Of a stretch of DNA of 64,000 bases, positions 53,304 to 64,000 are shown one piece after another. This DNA is from Zopfochytrium polystomum (taxonomy: Eukaryota > Chytridiomycota > Chytridiomycetes > Chytridiales > Chytridiaceae), in assembly GCA_025765615.1 (NCBI GenBank), contig JAIVFJ010000175.1, positions 1 to 64,000 of the forward strand. The letters run 5' to 3'. Under the pieces are notes generated by a model, which was not told the DNA's origin, did not search any database, and was given only the letters and a program-made list of their open reading frames with translations. How positions within the stretch are numbered: the first letter of the stretch is position 1; each line of letters starts with the position of its first letter. The translations under genes and the position numbers were made by a program.

Positions 53304-55121
53304 TCAGTCCCTGGCGCGCAGCTTCACCCTCAGCCCGCCCTTGATCGGCAGCGTCGTGGAAATGTCGTACGTCACCTTCTCCGGCTCCAGCACTTCAATC
53401 TCGAACCGCCGCACCAGCGCGACCAGCACAAACACGGCCTGCAGCTCCGCCATGCCCTTGCCCAGGCACGTGCGCGGGCCGGCGTTGAACACGGGGTACT
53501 CGAACGGCGACGGCAGCGTCTCCATCTCCAGCCACCGCTCCGGCCGGAACTCGGCCGCGTCGGCGCCCCACACGCGCGGGTTCCGCCCCATAGCGTACAC
53601 CGACCAGTAGATCATCGTCCCCCGCGCGACGCGCACCCCGTTCGGCAGCACGTCGTCCTCCACTGCCACCTTGGTGTCGTACGGCACAGACGGCTGCAGC
53701 CGCAGCGTCTCGCGAACCACCGCAAGCGCGTACCGGCACCCGCGCACCGCCTCGTACGACGGCAGGCCCCCGCGCGCGTCCGGCATCGCACGATCCGCCT
53801 CGGCCACCAGCTCTGCCCGCGCCTTTGCGTGCCGCGCAAGCATCACTACGCTCCACGACAGCGCCTGCGCCGTCGTGTCCCGCCCCGCGATCACCAGGTT
53901 GATCACGTGCTCGGCGAGCTCCGCCGCCGTTGGCGCAGTCCCCGTCTCGCGCCCGACCGCCTCGATCAGGTACCCGACCACGTCCGTGAACCCCGCAGTC
54001 GACGTCCCGTCCGCCCCTTCGTCCCCCGCGGCGGCGGCGGCGGCGGCCGCCCGCTCCCCGCGCCGCACGGCCTCCATCCTCCTCTCGACGATGTGCCTCC
54101 CAAACTCGCGAATCGTCCTCACGTTCCTCCCGTGCTCCCACCCGCCGCGCGAAACCCACTCAAACGCCCACCACAGCGGCGTGTTGAACCGCACCATGAT
54201 GTGGTGCTGCGCCCGGTCGAACGCCCGCATGAACGGGATCGCCTCGTCCCGCGCCAGCGCCCCGACGCTCTCGCCGAACCCCACCCGCGAAAAGCTGTCC
54301 AGCGTGAACCGCGAAAACAGGTCCGACAGGTCCACCGTAGCCCCCGTCGCCGCCGCCCGATCCAGTCGCGCCGTCAGCTGCGTCATTGTCTCGGCAAAGA
54401 CTACGTTGACAAAGTCTTTGAAGTTCTTTTTTTTTTTGGTGGTTTGGCGGGTGTGTGTGTGTATGTGTGTGTGTGTGTGGATATCAAGAAAAGTGAAAGA
54501 GAAACAAAATACAAAAATGCACTAAGCGGGTGCTGAAATACCTTAACGTTGAACATGTGCGACATCGTCTTGCGCTGGATCCGCCACGCCTCGCCGTCGA
54601 CGGCAAAGATCCCCTTCCCGAGCACGTCCCGGACGCGCGACGCAAAAAACTCGCCCTATTGAATCGGGTTGTGTCTAGTCAGCCCCACGTGACACGCACC
54701 TCCACCCCCCTCACCCACTCACCTTCTCATACATTTCGAACCTCGTCTTCAACACGTGCTCCACGACCCGCGGGTCCGCCGTCCCGATGCACGCCGGGTA
54801 CATCGGCAGCTTGTACACCACCCCGCCCGCCTCGTCCCCCGCCGCCTCGCTCGCGTCCATGTTGCCCAGCATCATCTCCGTCTCGTAGTCCAGCATCCGC
54901 CCGCCCTCCAGCGCCGCGCCCAGCTCCACCGCGTCGCCGATCACGGGCAGCCGGTGCGGCGGGTGCACGAACCGCACGTTATGGGGCTGCCCGCGCGTGA
55001 TGTGCCGCGGGGATTGGAAGATCGGGTCGTCCCAGTACAGGTAGACCACGGCCGCGGCGACGGCGGCCGTGGCGGCGGCGGCGAGGGCCACGGCGCCGGC
55101 GGCGCTGCTGCCGGCGGTCAT
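53304..55121 (-). CDS. Cytochrome P450, CYP52/CYP86-like (fatty-acid hydroxylase type)
   Basis: Membrane-bound haem monooxygenase. Three exons: 55121-54723, 54655-54542 and 54425-53304, phase 0 at each joint; 544 residues. The N-terminal anchor is Ala/Val-rich and is followed by Y-L-Y-W, then a Pro-rich stretch (P-P-H-R-L-P-V-I-G-D). The I-helix reads I-A-G-R-D-T-T-A-Q, the K-helix E-T-L-R, the PERF-type motif F-R-P-E-R-W, and the haem loop F-N-A-G-P-R-T-C-L-G-K-G with the ligand at C491. A-G-R-D-T-T and the R-N-P-x-V-W-G-x-D-A-x-x-F segment are typical of the omega-hydroxylase CYP52/CYP86 group, so the likely substrate is a long-chain fatty acid or alkane. Substrate is inference. Confidence 0.85.
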
Positions 55122-56410
55122 TATTTATTGGGTGCTTTTTTTTTTTCCGGGTTTTGGTTTTGCTTTTTAATTTTCTTTTCTTTGTTTTTTGTTTTGTTTT
55201 TCCCTATTGTCATTACGTCATCGTGACAGCCTCCCATCCCTGAAGTCAAAACTCCAAAAAACTGAGAAGCATTTGTCCAGGAAACGCTCATTCAAAAGAG
55301 GGAGGACTGGTTAATTTTTTAATTTAAAGACCTGACTTCAGTACTATGAAAAGCTCGGAATAACTTGTCATCCAAGTTGGTCATCCTACGCATACCTCAC
55401 GAAGGAACAAATTAATGAAATCAGTAAAAAATGAAAAATTCCCATCCTTGAGGTGGGATTCCCACTAATGATCCTTCGCCTACATATAAGATGACTTTTC
55501 AACCCTCATTACAAGAGCTAGGGACGTCTGTTTTCCAGAAAAAAAGAAAAAAGACGCATGGAGAGCTTTTGCAGGACTTTCAAATGATACCAATTGGAGA
55601 TGTTTGAATGACAACTCAACGAGCACCATGGCCCCAACACACAAAAAAAGAGGAGGGTGCCAGGGTTGAAAGGGTTAAGGGGAGAGAAGGAACGAAAGGA
55701 ACTGACCCTGTCGGCGCTTGACGGCGCCTTTGTTATTTGGGATTTGACAAATGTGATTTTTTTTTTTTTGGTTTCCCACACTACTTGTCTCCCACAAGTC
55801 ATTTGACCGCCAGATGACTTCCAGTCACAGACGTTTCTGGCACCACAGTTGCACTACCTACTGCATAGGGTCCCGGGGAACTGGGGCCTCCAAATCTGAA
55901 AGATTCAGCCATTAAGTCTACATACAGGAAAAAAATGTTTCCGGCGCGAAAACTTTGGTGAGCAACCCACTCGTGAAGTCAAAATCAATTCACAACAGAC
56001 AGGGCCAGAGACTGACAACTGAATTGCAAGAAGCAAAATGGAGACAAACTAGTTTCTTTTTGCTTTGGCAGGTCTGTCTGACGCCCAGTCACAGGTGAGT
56101 TGATTTTGACTGCGCAAGTGGGTCGCTCACCAAAGTTTTCGGGACATCACTGTAAAAAGTACAGAAACAACCAGAATCAATTACCCTTTCTGATAGGGTC
56201 ATGCTTTCATGTAAAACGATACAATGCGTTATACTGATCATTATAAAAAGTAAGAGCTGAAGAACCTTAACTATGGCCAACACTAGGCGCCATGGAGATC
56301 CCCAAACTGGGAGAGTTCGGTTGCGGATGTTGAAGGCGGCTTCCAACTCTTTGTGTGAGATCACATTGCCCACAACCCTGACCTAGTGTAAGCAGTCTCC
56401 TCTGAGCCAG
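55122..56410. other. AT-rich spacer with a foldback structure
   Basis: No gene. It holds the promoter of the P450 and the foldback at 55948-56140. GTCTACATACAG at about 55917 resembles, in reverse, the Tc1-type terminal motif at 5587, so a small Tc1-like non-autonomous element may lie here. Confidence 0.4.
55948..56140. repeat. Foldback: imperfect 41-base inverted repeat
   Basis: The left arm 55948-55988 (GAAAACTTTGGTGAGC ... GTCAAAATCAA) pairs with the right arm 56100-56140, with about six mismatches. Inside it a smaller inverted repeat centres on AAACTAGTTT (about 56046-56055), flanked by AGCAAAA and TTTTGCT. The sequence could form a long hairpin. Confidence 0.65.
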
Positions 56411-56745
56411 TGAGTGGAAGGAGTGAATGAAGTGAAGATGTGTGTTTGTGGGTGGTCCTTCTCCCCAACTTGGAGAGAAAGAGAAAACACTCTGTTATGA
56501 ATAATTGATACATAATGACGCTAGGCAAGACTGGCACAGGGTAAACACCTCTCCTATCTATATTATCTGCTTGAGCAGAGGAGGAGGAAAACTGTTAACA
56601 CTGGGTTTCTGTTCCACTCAATACTCGGAGTATTTGTCAACAGCACCCAGGTCTGCATTGTCGGTGGTTCGCTCTCCCATGGGCATCGTGAGAATGATAA
56701 CTGACAGTCACAATAGGTTCGGGTCTGTCTTGTGCTTTGTTCTCT
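56411..56745 (+). mobile_element. Family C LTR, copy 3 (3' truncated)
   Basis: Polypurine tract (GGAGAGAAAGAGAAAACACTC, about 56472-56492), then an LTR starting TGTTATGAATAATTG at 56493. It is close to the copy at 5811-6190. Similarity stops at about 56745, before the LTR end. Confidence 0.6.
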
Positions 56746-57352
56746 GCGGCCGAGCCGGCCGCTCCTTTTTCCTTCAAAATAGCAATTTTTTTCCATTTTT
56801 CTAAAATTTGTTTTTGTGTTGCCCGATGGCTTTTTTCCATTTTCCGACGGAGTTTGTCGCTTTCTGTGCGATCGCTTCTTCCAAGTGGGCCACTTTCGTG
56901 CGGAACCAAAAAGCGTCTGACCAACCAACCACACACCATTGAGCCAAAAAAAAAAATTTTTATTATTTATATTCCTTCGTTAGTAAGGCGGTGCAAGCTG
57001 TCTGCGGGTCTCGCTCGGTCAGCGCTTTGCGGTTCCTGGGCTGAACTCAAACTCTGCCTCACTCTGTCTTTCTGTCTTTTCCGCTTTCTTTTGTTTGTCT
57101 TCTTCCTCCGTCTCCCGGCTCTCCGGCGCCCAATGATTCTCGTGTTTGCTTGTCTCTCCTCTCTGTCTCTCTCTCTCTCGCTCTCTATCCCACTGTCTCT
57201 CTCTCTCTCTCTGTCTCTCTCTCTCTCTCTGTCTCTCTCTCTCTGTCTCTCTCTCTCTCTGTCTCTCTCTTCTCTCTCTCTCTCTCTCTCTCTCTCCTTC
57301 TCTCTCTCTCCTCTCTCTCTCTCTTCTCTCCTCTCTCTTCTCTCTCTCTCTT

Positions 57353-57387
<35 letters not shown>

Positions 57388-57637
57388 TCTGTTCCCCCAG
57401 TCCCCTCCTCTCCTGTCGATATAGTCAGTCTTCTCTTTCTCACTCGTCTACTTCTCGCCGCCCAGTTCGTTGTCGCCGTTTCCACCGCAGCACCGATACT
57501 GCCATCCAAAGACTGTTCTGCCGAGCGGTGTCACATCTCAACGACAAGCCAACCGCTATTACTCGCATCCTTCCCTCCCATCATTCTCGCTCCCTAAGCC
57601 CTCCCCAGTTCAGCAGCAGCGAACGAACAATCCGGAA
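56746..57637. promoter_or_regulatory. Upstream region of the CYP7-like P450 with a long CT tract
   Basis: A CT/CTGT microsatellite of about 230 bases (57155-57382) on the coding strand, then about 250 bases to the start codon. No TATA box near the start. The tract resembles those before the phosphoesterase and cyclin genes; a regulatory role is inference. Confidence 0.45.
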
Positions 57638-59335
57638 ATGGCCGCCGCCAGTGCTTCCCTAGCTTCCGCTTCGAGCCCTTTCTCCTCCTCCTCGTCGCCG
57701 TTACTGCTGCTGGCAGCCCACCGCAAGTTCCCGCCCCTTTCTCTCGCAGCCGCCGCCGCCGCTGCCGCCATCGTACTTCTGTCGGCTAAACGCATCCGCC
57801 ACTTCATTCTCGACCTCATCACGAATTCGCCATTTCCGTCGGCGGGCTCCGTCGCTGGCTCGTCCTCCTCCTTCTCCTTGTCCGACTCTTCAGCGATCAC
57901 GAGCGTGCCGACCGTTCCCAGCTGGATCCCCTTCCTCGGCAGCGCTCTGGCATTCAACAAGGACCCTGTCGGCTTCCTTCGGCGGTGCCGTGACCGCTAC
58001 GGCCCGGTCTTCCGCCTGCACATTGCCGGCAAGAACATGGTGTTTGTCGTGGACCAGGCCCTGTTTGGCGCCGTCCTCCGCACCCCGGCGTTGACGTTCC
58101 AACCCATCAAGGACGCCATGGTCAAAAGCGTCATGGGAGCCCCGGATGCGTACTTTGCCTCCCTTCCCGCCGACCGGGCCGCCTACGAGCACACGGTGTA
58201 CGTCAAGTACCTCCTCAACGGCCAGGGCGGGCTCGACAACCTTCTCCCAGCCGCCGTCGCCGAGCTGTCCCGCCTCATCGACGCCCTGCCCACCGACCAG
58301 CCGCTCCCGCTCTACTCGACGCTCTCGAAACTCATCTTTGTCGCCGGCACCCGCACCCTCTTTGGCGATGCCGTCGACGCCGACGCCGTCTACGCCGACT
58401 TTCTCGAATTCGACGCCGGCTTCCCCCTCCTCGTCGCTGGCGCCCCGGCCTGGCTCGTCACCCGCAGCACCGCCGCCCGCACCCGCCTCCGCGCCCGCCT
58501 CACCGCCGCCGCCCGCGACCCGGCCTTTTCCGCCCCCGCTGCCGCCGGCGGCGCCTCCGACGTCGTCAAAGCCCTCGCCGCCCGCTTCCACGAAGTGCTC
58601 CGCCGTACCACCGACGCGGACGGTACCGACGCCGACCCGGACGCCTCCAACCAAGGCGGCGGCCTCCTCCTCGGCTTCCTCTGGGCCGCCAACGCAAACT
58701 CGATCCCCACCGCCTTCTGGACCGCCCACGGCCTCCTCCGCTCCCCGCCGGCCGCCCTCGCCGCCGTCCGCGCCGAAATCGCGCAAAACCTGCCCGCGGG
58801 AACCCCCTGGACCCGCGACGCCCTCTCCGCCTGCGTCCTCCTCGACTCGGCCGTCGACGAGGCCCTCCGCCTCGCCGCGACCCCGATGATCGTCCGCACC
58901 GCAACCGACGACTGCACACTCCCCGTCCCCGTCCCCTCCGCCCACGGCCCCGCCCAAACGCGCCACCTCAGAATCGCCCGCGGCGAGGAGCTCTTCCTCT
59001 ACTCGGGCGTCACCCACCGCGACCCGGCCGTCTTCGCCCCGCGGCCCGACGAGTTCGTGTACGACCGCTTCGTCGGCGCCCCAGCCGCACTCCGCAACGC
59101 CCTCGTGCCGTTCGGCGGCGGAAAGTCGATGTGCCCTGGCAGGCTGCTCGCAAAGGCGCAGATGAAGATGGCCGTCGCGTTGCTGCTCGCCCGCGCGGAC
59201 CCGGTGCTCGTCGGCGCTGGCGACGCCGCCCCCGTGCCAGAGTTTGACCGTTCCCGCACCGGCGTCGGCATCTACCCGCCCGCGTCGGACGCGGTCCAGT
59301 TTGTACTGAGGCCGCGGAAGGAGGGCGCAACATAG
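57638..59335 (+). CDS. Cytochrome P450, CYP7/CYP8-like, single exon
   Basis: Haem monooxygenase of 565 residues without introns. The start at 57638 gives a Ser/Ala-rich N-terminus and an anchor helix (S-L-A-A-A-A-A-A-A-A-I-V-L-L) before V-P-S-W-I-P-F-L-G-S. The I-helix region reads G-F-L-W-A-A-N-A-N-S-I-P-T-A-F-W and lacks the usual A-G-x-D-T acid-alcohol pair, as in CYP7/CYP8 enzymes. The K-helix is E-A-L-R, the haem loop F-G-G-G-K-S-M-C-P-G-R with C499. Animal relatives are sterol 7-alpha- and 12-alpha-hydroxylases and prostacyclin synthase. A sterol or oxylipin substrate is possible but not shown. An in-frame upstream start would only add repeat-derived sequence. Confidence 0.82.
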   Translation: MAAASASLASASSPFSSSSSPLLLLAAHRKFPPLSLAAAAAAAAIVLLSAKRIRHFILDLITNSPFPSAGSVAGSSSSFSLSDSSAITSVPTVPSWIPFLGSALAFNKDPVGFLRRCRDRYGPVFRLHIAGKNMVFVVDQALFGAVLRTPALTFQPIKDAMVKSVMGAPDAYFASLPADRAAYEHTVYVKYLLNGQGGLDNLLPAAVAELSRLIDALPTDQPLPLYSTLSKLIFVAGTRTLFGDAVDADAVYADFLEFDAGFPLLVAGAPAWLVTRSTAARTRLRARLTAAARDPAFSAPAAAGGASDVVKALAARFHEVLRRTTDADGTDADPDASNQGGGLLLGFLWAANANSIPTAFWTAHGLLRSPPAALAAVRAEIAQNLPAGTPWTRDALSACVLLDSAVDEALRLAATPMIVRTATDDCTLPVPVPSAHGPAQTRHLRIARGEELFLYSGVTHRDPAVFAPRPDEFVYDRFVGAPAALRNALVPFGGGKSMCPGRLLAKAQMKMAVALLLARADPVLVGAGDAAPVPEFDRSRTGVGIYPPASDAVQFVLRPRKEGAT

Positions 59336-60577
59336 AATGTTTCCCCGCGAACCCCCTTTTTTTTGCATTTTTTTGCCCCGCTTCAACTCCGATCTCTTTT
59401 CCTCCTAGTTTTTCGTATAGGGGGCACTTTTACGAGAAAGGGAAAAAATTAATTTTTGCCGCACCTTTCGTGCACCCAAAAATGGCAAGATGATTGATGA
59501 CGCACAACCCATAAAAAAAAAAAAAAAAGAAAGAAAAGGGGGTTCTTAAATTGAGGAGAGACAACTGTCGGACAATTTATTCGGACAGACTCAGACGAAT
59601 CGCAAGATCCAACACAACACGATGGAGACTCATCAGAAGGAACGCTTCGTCGCTCCTATCGTTGCATGCCCCCCACCCCCCTCCCCGGTGGGCCTTCCAG
59701 CGATTGGGCAGAAGCTCGACGGACGCGGACTGGGGGACGGGGAGGAGATGGAGGAGGAACTCGAGGGTGAACACAACGCGTGAGCGATCCGACCAGGTGT
59801 CCGGAGGTATTCACAGCGTCGAGAGCGAGAGGACGACTTCGGCAAAGGTCGTGTTAATGTGCTGGGCTTCCATTCTCGACACCACTACGCCACCTTGCCT
59901 TTGAAGCTTGCTCAATCACTTAGTCAGAACAGGGAACACCCCCATATCATGTCCAAACCATGAGGAAAAACCGGAGTGCTCCGGGCTAGCGACAACGTTG
60001 GAGAAGAGGGGGGGGGGGGGGGAACGATGTTGAATGCCGTCGTCGACAAAGAAGCGACAGATTTACCGAGGCAGAGGTTGGCGCGATAGGCTTCGTTGAC
60101 GCAATCGCCAGAAAAGCCGAGGAAAACAAACTGAGCGGGGAAAAAGCGCTCTTGCCTGTTTTGCTACTTTGCAAGAACCTTGCAGTCAAGCTATCAAAGC
60201 AGTCCAGCTCAGCCGAATAGATTCCCAGCCCGGCTTAACGCAGGCAGAGCACATGCGTTTGAGGTGGGTCAGATGAGTTGGATGTCGAGGTGGTGTCTTT
60301 TTTTTTTAAACTCCCGTTGGGTTTGTTCCGGTTTCTGTGCCATCTCTACCTCACTCGCCTTAAGCGCATACCGACCTCTCGGCTTGCAGCGCAGAGTATC
60401 TGTCTCCGCTCTCGGTTTCTTAATTCCCACTGCCTATATTTTTTCTCTAATGTATTGGAACCTTAGCATCGAAAATGGAAAACAAAAAAAATAAAAAGGC
60501 CGGCTCTGCACCGGCGCGGCCATGGGCGCCGTGCATTACGCCGTCAGCAGCGCCCTTAAGGGCGAGGTCCCGAAGAG

Positions 60578-60614
<37 letters not shown>

Positions 60615-61329
60615 TGTGTTCATGAAAAAGCCATTGACCCCTTCTTTTGATGCTTTCGTTGAGAAAAAAGAAACAGTTCTTTCGTGTGATCAGCTATTTA
60701 ATCCAAGTTTCTTCCAGTTATTGACTTCACAAGGTCTGCGACACACCTACAGCCATTACTTCGCAAGGTCTGTGACACTCCCACAACCATTCCGGAAAGG
60801 CCGAAGGGGAGCAAGGGCCCTGGCGTTGGAGCTCGGACTGGAATCCCTACGACACCAGGCTCTCAGACAGATTAGTCTTGTTTAGAGTGCAGGACCCTTG
60901 CTCAAGGGTGGCGGTGCCAGCGCCGCGGCCGCCGGCAAAGACAGGGAAAGCGCCGCCGGCGCCGGCGACACCGTATGCAGCAAAGAAGGACCTGTCGCGC
61001 TCGTCGTATGCCCCCTTCGAAGACGATCGCTGCCCCCCTCCCTCGGCGCCTGCAAAGGCCTGCCAAGCGTAGAAACAAGTGACGTGGGGTCCAACCCGAG
61101 CAAGTTGTGGTTTCTTTCGGATTCGATGCCTTTGGCTTGTTGGGGAGGAAGAGGGAAGGAGCTTGCAGAGGTGTTCCCGCATTGATGATCGATCCTATCC
61201 CACCCGAGGAGAACAGAGATGTCGCGGACGAAGGGCCGATCTGCTGCGCAGTCGACTCAGAATTTGACTCTGTCAGCGAGAATTGTCATGATTTTTTCGA
61301 CCATTTCTTACGATCAGAGTCAGGCGAAC

Positions 61330-61366
<37 letters not shown>

Positions 61367-61915
61367 TAGACAGTGCTAGTACTTAGTACATAGCTTGTGT
61401 TAGTTCGGTGTTATTTTCCAATCGCCGAGCACTCATTACCCCCGTTGGCCGGGCTAGGCGGAGTTCGAAAGCAAGTTTCCCACCTTTTTCTCTGTCTGTC
61501 GATCTCTGTCTGTCGGTCGCTCGGTCTAGGTCTGTCTCTCTCTGTCTCTCTGTCTCTCGGTCTCGCTCGGTCTATCTCCCATTCTCTCTCTCTCTCGCTC
61601 TCTCTCCCTCTCTCGCTCTCTCTCTCTCTCTCATCGCACCGAGTCCGTCCAGCTCGTCCACTGATCGTGCATGCCTCGCAGCACGCGCCGCGCCCAGCTT
61701 CCTTTTTCTTTCCTTCCTCTTCTTTTTCTTCTTTGCTTTTTTTTTTTGTTACATTGTTTTGTTCTTTTTCCCGTCGGGGCTTCCCTCCCAAACTCTCTCT
61801 GCCGGAATCCCAATCAAATCAAGCCAAAAGTCCGCTCTAATAAGGAACCAGCAGCTGCAGCCTGTCGGTCTCAGTCAGTCAGTCAGTCAGTCAGTCAGTC
61901 AAACAATCTGATCGC

Positions 61916-61949
<34 letters not shown>

Positions 61950-62066
61950 CTGCTTCCGCCTTCCACCCTTACAGCAAGCTACCCCCTTCTTCCACCACCT
62001 CCCACCACTGGCATCGTCTACCCACCACCACTCCACCCCCGAACGTACTATATACCAACATCGATC
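59336..62066. other. Intergenic region with microsatellites; one doubtful minus frame
   Basis: A G run at 60008-60021, (GT)n at 60578-60615 and 61330-61363, an imperfect 33-base tandem repeat at about 60728-60794, a CT tract at 61575-61632, (CAGT)n at 61874-61900 and (GCTT)n at 61916-61948. A minus-strand frame at about 61063-60888 (A-F-A-G-A-E-G-G-G, then Y-D-E-R-D-R-S-F-F-A-A-Y-G) follows a TTGGCAG acceptor-like site and could be an exon fragment; no partner exon was found. Confidence 0.4.
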
Positions 62067-63059
62067 ATGATCATCTCGCCCCCCGTCGTATCATCTGCAG
62101 CAGCAGTCGCCGCCGCGTTCCTTCTTTGCGGCCTCGCCGCCGCCGCTCCCGCTCCGCAGCAGCTGCAGCAGCAGCAGCAGCAGCAACAACAACACGTCGT
62201 CGCACGCCTGCCCGACAACAACACCAATACCGCCACTGCCTGCATCGAGAGCGTCATGTACATTGTCTTTGAGAACGAGAACCAAGCCACCGTCCTCAGG
62301 AACCCTTACTTTGGCGAGACCCTCGTCGACAAGGGCTACCTCCTGACGAACATGCACGGCGTCACCCACCCGTCGCAGCCAAACTACATCGCCATGGTCG
62401 CGGGGGACACCCTCGGCGTCACCGGGAACGCAAACATCGACCTGCCCGCGACGACCGCAAACGTCGCGGACCTCCTCGAGGCCAAGGGCGTGTCGTGGAA
62501 AACGTACCAGGAAGGGTACGTCGCACGCGCCACGGGTGCGAACGCGTGCAATACGGCGAAAACTATTGGACGGTACGCCCGCAAGCACAACCCGTTCATG
62601 TCCTTCACCTCCATCTCCCGCAACGCGACCCGCTGCGCCGCACACGTCGTCCCCGCCGCCCAGCTCGACGCCGACGCCGCCGACGCCGAAAGCACCCCGC
62701 TGCCGCAGTACATGTTCTACACGCCCGACCTCGACCACGACGGCCACGACACGAGCGTGTCCGCCGCCGCCGCGTGGCTCGAGGGATTCCTCGAGCCCAA
62801 ACTCGCGAGCAGCAGCGCGTTCCGGAATACACTGTTTGTCGTCACGTACGACGAGACGGCGGAAAAGGACGCGGTCGGCCCGATATACACAGTGCTGGTC
62901 GGCGCGGGGGTTGCGGCGCGCGGGGCGAGGGACCGCGCGCGGTACGACCACTATAGCTTGCTGAGGACCGTGCAGAACCTGTTTGGCCTCGACAGCCTCG
63001 GAAGAGGGGACGCCGCCGCGACCGCCGTGCCCGTTGGGCCGAGGTGCGCGGCCGCTTGA
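62067..63059 (+). CDS. Secreted acid-phosphatase-type phosphoesterase
   Basis: Hydrolyses phosphate esters outside the cell or in the wall; phosphate scavenging is the usual role of fungal members (Pfam phosphoesterase family, PF04185). Single exon, 330 residues. The start at 62067 gives a signal peptide (S-S-A-A-A-V-A-A-A-F-L-L-C-G-L-A-A-A). A Gln run (62167-62190) follows, then the catalytic domain: F-E-N-E-N-Q metal site, H-P-S-Q-P-N-Y nucleophile region, K-H-N-P-F, P-D-L-D-H-D-G-H-D-T metal site, V-V-T-Y-D-E-T, and Y-D-H-Y-S-L-L-R-T near the end. All family landmarks are present. The CT tract and (CAGT)n/(GCTT)n repeats upstream lie on the coding strand. Confidence 0.87.
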   Translation: MIISPPVVSSAAAVAAAFLLCGLAAAAPAPQQLQQQQQQQQQHVVARLPDNNTNTATACIESVMYIVFENENQATVLRNPYFGETLVDKGYLLTNMHGVTHPSQPNYIAMVAGDTLGVTGNANIDLPATTANVADLLEAKGVSWKTYQEGYVARATGANACNTAKTIGRYARKHNPFMSFTSISRNATRCAAHVVPAAQLDADAADAESTPLPQYMFYTPDLDHDGHDTSVSAAAAWLEGFLEPKLASSSAFRNTLFVVTYDETAEKDAVGPIYTVLVGAGVAARGARDRARYDHYSLLRTVQNLFGLDSLGRGDAAATAVPVGPRCAAA

Positions 63060-64000
63060 GGTGGTGTGGGTGGGGTGGCTAGGTGGCAGTGCTGGGGCGT
63101 GATCGGCGTGTGCGAGGCACTCAGCACAGAGAACATCAGACAGCAGCGGCTAGCGCTTGGCGAAAGCAACGCCGTTCCCCGTCTCTTTCATCCTTTCATC
63201 CTTCCGCGGCTACCCCTTGCGCGTGATTGTTAGAGTTTTACCCACTCGCTTCAATTTAGTTCCTTCCCCTCCCTCCCGCACAAGTTGTCCTCCAATTTTT
63301 CAGGTTCAGTTTGGCGCTTGGCAGCCGCAGCAAGCATACGTTCAGAGTACTCATTCCTCTCTTTATTTTTTCTTTTTCCCCCCCCTCTTCTTCGCATGTG
63401 ACGCAAGTACTTGTCGAATGCACCTCTGGGATCCCCCAAACCATCCATCATCAGCAAATAAATATATGGGGGAGGATCCCGCCCAAACGTACGCACACAC
63501 ACACTCACACAGGGTTAGGTCTCTCTCTCATACGCTCCCTTTCCAAATGGGCCTTCAAAGAGCGCGAGAGCCAATCAGATTGTCAGCTTGTCTGCACGCC
63601 TGTTCGTCCGCCACAAAAAACAAAAAAAAAGTGTAGGAAGCGTCGAAACGATTGAACAACGGCTTGGTAGCCGCTGCTACCAATTGTGGCGCTCCGACGC
63701 GCGAGCGAGGTGAGGGCGGCGCGCGCGCGCACCCATGTTGACACCACTGTCCTTCTATACTTCTGATTTGACCAGCTCCCCTTTGGCACTGCCGCCCTCT
63801 CACCGTCTGCCACGCCAAAGCGAACATGGCCTCAGGTGGCAGTGCTCTGGTCCAAAAGGCGCGGCTGAGGTCAAGGGTTCAGCGCCAGCGACAGCAGGCA
63901 AGCGTGGCATGGCAAGCGTGGCCCACCGCTTGCACCGCCCCCCCAACCGCTGCCGTCGCCGTGGGCTGTCTCCACTCACCTCCCTCTCCACGAAAAAGTA
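63060..64000. other. Intergenic region to the end of the window
   Basis: Moderately GC-rich, with no supported gene. A C-rich run lies near 63378-63387 and a (GC)n stretch at 63719-63730. Short frames on both strands lack features of coding sequence. Confidence 0.4.

Noticed and set aside
53133..54536. Open plus-strand frame of 467 codons
   Set aside because: Antisense to the P450 third exon; composition is Arg/Pro/His-rich, as expected for a shadow frame.
57890..59386. Open minus-strand frame of 498 codons
   Set aside because: Antisense to the single-exon P450 on the plus strand, Gly/Glu/Val-rich shadow.

Overview
This is nuclear DNA of a eukaryote, most likely a zoosporic fungus (chytrid, Chytridiomycota). 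Host genes are GC-rich and carry short GT-AG introns of about 50-370 bases. They encode homopolymer runs (Q, H, G, A, S, T) and sit behind long pyrimidine microsatellites. The gene set fits: a soluble-type adenylyl cyclase, a cAMP-receptor-like GPCR, a calpain, an arrestin, a Pho80-like cyclin, two P450s, and decayed copies of a protein built on a repeated W-W-K-D-S-G motif that I associate with chytrids. The species is not identifiable by eye.

Layout. 1-4.2 kb: Pho80-type cyclin (+). 4.2-24 kb: an accessory island of mobile and foreign DNA. It holds Tc1/mariner, copia and MULE remnants, LTRs of two families, two copies of a 1.6-1.9 kb repeat with a tRNA-like head, an AT-hook/Myb-like transposon-type gene, a broken surface-protein gene, an AT-rich virus-like D5 primase-helicase remnant (9.6-11.4 kb), WWKDSG pseudogenes, and one apparently intact seven-helix membrane gene (17.0-18.0 kb, -). 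24.5-26.2 kb: His/Gln-rich protein (-). 27.4-33.6 kb: soluble adenylyl cyclase, 11 exons, about 1767 residues (-). 34.1-37.0 kb: calpain, 6 exons, with one extra base in exon 3 (-). 38.5-41.0 kb: arrestin-domain protein (-). 41-46.2 kb: gene-poor, repeats. 46.2-46.8 kb: small cysteine-rich secreted protein (-). 48.5-51.0 kb: cAR-like GPCR with a 21-base micro-exon (-). 53.3-55.1 kb: CYP52/CYP86-like P450 (-). 55.2-57.6 kb: repeats, including a foldback. 57.6-59.3 kb: CYP7/CYP8-like P450, one exon (+). 62.1-63.1 kb: secreted acid-phosphatase-type phosphoesterase (+).

How the genes relate. The cyclase, the cAR-like receptor and the arrestin are parts of one kind of signalling pathway (cAMP and GPCR), and calpain is a Ca-dependent effector. 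Their proximity is an observation; functional coupling is inference. Exon boundaries were placed by eye from GT/AG sites, reading phase and family motifs. For the cyclase, arrestin, GPCR, CYP52/CYP86-like P450, secreted protein and seven-helix gene the exon lengths sum to whole codons. For calpain they are one base over, which locates the extra base.
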